DNA from: Acidobacteriota bacterium
GTDB lineage: Bacteria > Acidobacteriota > Thermoanaerobaculia > Multivoradales > UBA5704
Length of the DNA stretch: 6,782 bases
Assembly (NCBI GenBank): GCA_003223675.1
Contig: QHVW01000067.1
Span: 1 to 6,782, forward strand
Direction: 5' to 3'
Position 1 is the first letter of the stretch; each line of letters begins with the position of its first letter. Below, piece after piece: positions 5,328 to 6,782 of the stretch. The notes beneath the pieces are model-generated. The model ran no database searches, was not told the DNA's origin, and saw only the letters and a program-made list of their open reading frames with translations. The translations under genes and the position numbers were made by a program.

Positions 5328-6782
5328 ATGGATGAAAAAAAGATTGCGCGCACAAGCTCTGTCACCGGGACTGATCTTGCTGATTTTAGGTTTATCGAAA
5401 TAGCACCCCTTTCCTTTGGACAGCAGGGATTGCTGTACCTGCAGGCGCTCTCGCCGGAGAGCTCGGCCTATCACATCACGGTAGCGCTGGCGCTGGCTCC
5501 GGGAACGGACATCGCGGCGCTCGAGCGCGCCTTCCAGGCGCTGGTGGATCACCATGCGGCGCTGCGCACGACGTTCGCCGTCGCCGAGTCGCTGCAGCGG
5601 GTGCATGCGAGCGGGAGTGCCGCGTTCTCGTTCCATGCCGCCGCCTGCGATCCCGGCGAGTTGCGCCAGCAACTGCTCGCCGAGTCCGAGCGCCCGTTCG
5701 ATCTCGAGAACGGGCCGCTCCTGCGCCTGGGGCTGTTCGAGCGGCCGGACGGCAGCTCCGTGCTCCTGCTCACCGTGCACCACCTGGTCTGCGATCTCTG
5801 GTCGCTGTCCCTCCTGGCGCGCGACCTCGGGGTGCTCTATTCCGGGCTCCTGCGCGATCCCGGCGAGGTCCCCCGGCTGGAGCCGGAGAAGGTCGATTTC
5901 ATCACCCACGTGCGCCGCGAGCGGGAGGCTCTGGCGGGGGAGACGGGGGAGCGGCTCTGGGAATTCTGGCGCGGCGAGCTCGGCGCCTCCGGGGGGGTGG
6001 CGGACCTGGACCTGCCCACGGACCGCCCCCGGCCCGCCGTCCAGTCGCACAGCGGGGCGATGGTGTCGGCGCGGCTGGGCGGCGGGCTGGCCGCGAGGCT
6101 GCGGACCGTCGCGCGGGCCCACGCGGCCACCCCGCACTCGACGCTGCTGGCGGCGCTCCAGGTCCTCCTCTTCCGCTACTCGGGGCAGGAGCGGTTCCTC
6201 GTCGGGTCTCCGACCTGGGGGCGGTCTTCGGCGGACCTCTGGGGGACGGTGGGCTACTTCGTCAATCCCGTGCCTCTGCGCGCCGACCTGAGCCGGGAGC
6301 TGCCGGCCGGCGACGCCCTGCGCGCCGCCCGCGAGACGGTGCGCAGGGCCCTCAGGCACCAGGGATTCCCGTTCCCGCTGCTCGCCGAGCGGATGCGGCC
6401 GGTGCGCGATCCGAGCCGCTCGCCGCTCTTCCAGGTTCTCTTCTCCTGGCAGAAGCCGCCCGCGTTCGCCGCCCAACTGGCCGCTCTGGCCCTCGGGCTG
6501 GGCGGCGGCCGGCTGCGGCTCGGAGAGCTGGAGGCCGAGGGGATCGAGCTGGGGGTCCGCTCCGCGCAGTTCGACCTCTCGTGGCTCGCCGCCGAGCCGG
6601 ACGGCGAGCTGGCCATCGCCGTCCAGTACTCCGACGCTCTGTTCGACCGGGCCACGGTGGAGAGGATGCTCGGCCATCTGGGGGCGCTGCTGGCGGGGAT
6701 GGTGGGCTCTCCGGAGCGGGCGATCGGGGAGCTGCCGCTGCTGAGCGCGGCGGAGCGGCGCCAGCTCCTGGAGGAGTGGGGC
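5328..6782 (+). CDS. Nonribosomal peptide synthetase, N-terminal condensation domain (partial)
   Basis: This frame is open from ATG 5328 to the window end (485 codons, no stop). The first 25 or so residues (MDEKKIARTSSVTG) are AT-rich in codon use and may be a linker or docking segment. A full condensation domain follows with its motifs in order: C1 LSFGQQGLLYLQ (28-39), C2 HHAALRTTF (75-83), catalytic HHLVCDLWS (151-159), C5 VGYFVNPVPLR (308-318), C6 HQGFPFPLL (344-352) and C7 RDPSRSPLFQVLFSWQ (360-375). The second His of HHxxxD is the usual catalytic residue for amide bond formation. The end, LPLLSAAERRQLLEEWG, is the usual link into an adenylation domain, which lies outside. The DLWS form, in place of the common DGWS/DGxS, is a variant. 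A condensation domain at the very N-terminus means the donor acyl or peptide must arrive from another protein. That fits an acylated or hybrid product and the FAAL remnant upstream. Confidence 0.92.
   Translation, partial: MDEKKIARTSSVTGTDLADFRFIEIAPLSFGQQGLLYLQALSPESSAYHITVALALAPGTDIAALERAFQALVDHHAALRTTFAVAESLQRVHASGSAAFSFHAAACDPGELRQQLLAESERPFDLENGPLLRLGLFERPDGSSVLLLTVHHLVCDLWSLSLLARDLGVLYSGLLRDPGEVPRLEPEKVDFITHVRREREALAGETGERLWEFWRGELGASGGVADLDLPTDRPRPAVQSHSGAMVSARLGGGLAARLRTVARAHAATPHSTLLAALQVLLFRYSGQERFLVGSPTWGRSSADLWGTVGYFVNPVPLRADLSRELPAGDALRAARETVRRALRHQGFPFPLLAERMRPVRDPSRSPLFQVLFSWQKPPAFAAQLAALALGLGGGRLRLGELEAEGIELGVRSAQFDLSWLAAEPDGELAIAVQYSDALFDRATVERMLGHLGALLAGMVGSPERAIGELPLLSAAERRQLLEEWG

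Noticed and set aside
5205..6677. Long minus-strand frame of 490 codons
   Set aside because: It is antisense to the NRPS condensation domain and rich in Arg, Gln, Pro and Glu, as expected for the shadow of a GC-rich gene. The + strand shows all the condensation motifs.

Overview
The window is GC-rich and looks like the chromosome of an acidobacterium, probably one that makes lipopeptide-type natural products. Three things suggest this. There is a duplicated MacB/FtsX-type permease of the ADOP family (acidobacterial duplicated orphan permease). There is a fatty acyl-AMP ligase (FAAL) remnant. There is also the start of a nonribosomal peptide synthetase (NRPS). The taxon is inferred, since no marker gene is present.

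Layout. Positions 1-224 hold the 3' end of a nucleoside phosphorylase gene (+). Positions 310-1320 hold a complete membrane fatty acid desaturase (+). Positions 1247-3654 (-) hold an ADOP permease gene that is broken in the middle: an internal segment is missing and the reading frame is lost. Its 3' end runs antisense into the desaturase. Positions 3715-5327 have no intact gene and form a graveyard. It contains a PhoD-type phosphatase 5' remnant, a 20-bp-periodic array of half-conserved, half-variable units, a REP-like double hairpin, an unidentified 3' gene fragment on the minus strand, an AT-rich patch with TTTACA repeats, a short FAAL fragment and a cluster of GTGTCCC-type repeats. From 5328 to the window end (+) an NRPS begins with a full condensation domain and is cut at the start of the presumed adenylation domain.

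The most unusual element is the array at 4131-4630. It has 25 consecutive registers of exactly 20 bp, most carrying the core CCTTGCGGTG followed by about ten bases that differ in every unit. At least two cores are inverted without any change of register. Because 20 is not a multiple of 3 and some cores are flipped, a DNA- or RNA-level role fits better than a protein repeat. No effector or nuclease gene lies beside it in the window, so any guide-array interpretation is a hypothesis.

Functional links are limited. The desaturase, the FAAL remnant and the NRPS could belong to a lipid-tailed peptide theme, but the desaturase is about 4 kb from the NRPS and separated from it by broken genes, so a shared pathway is only a suggestion.
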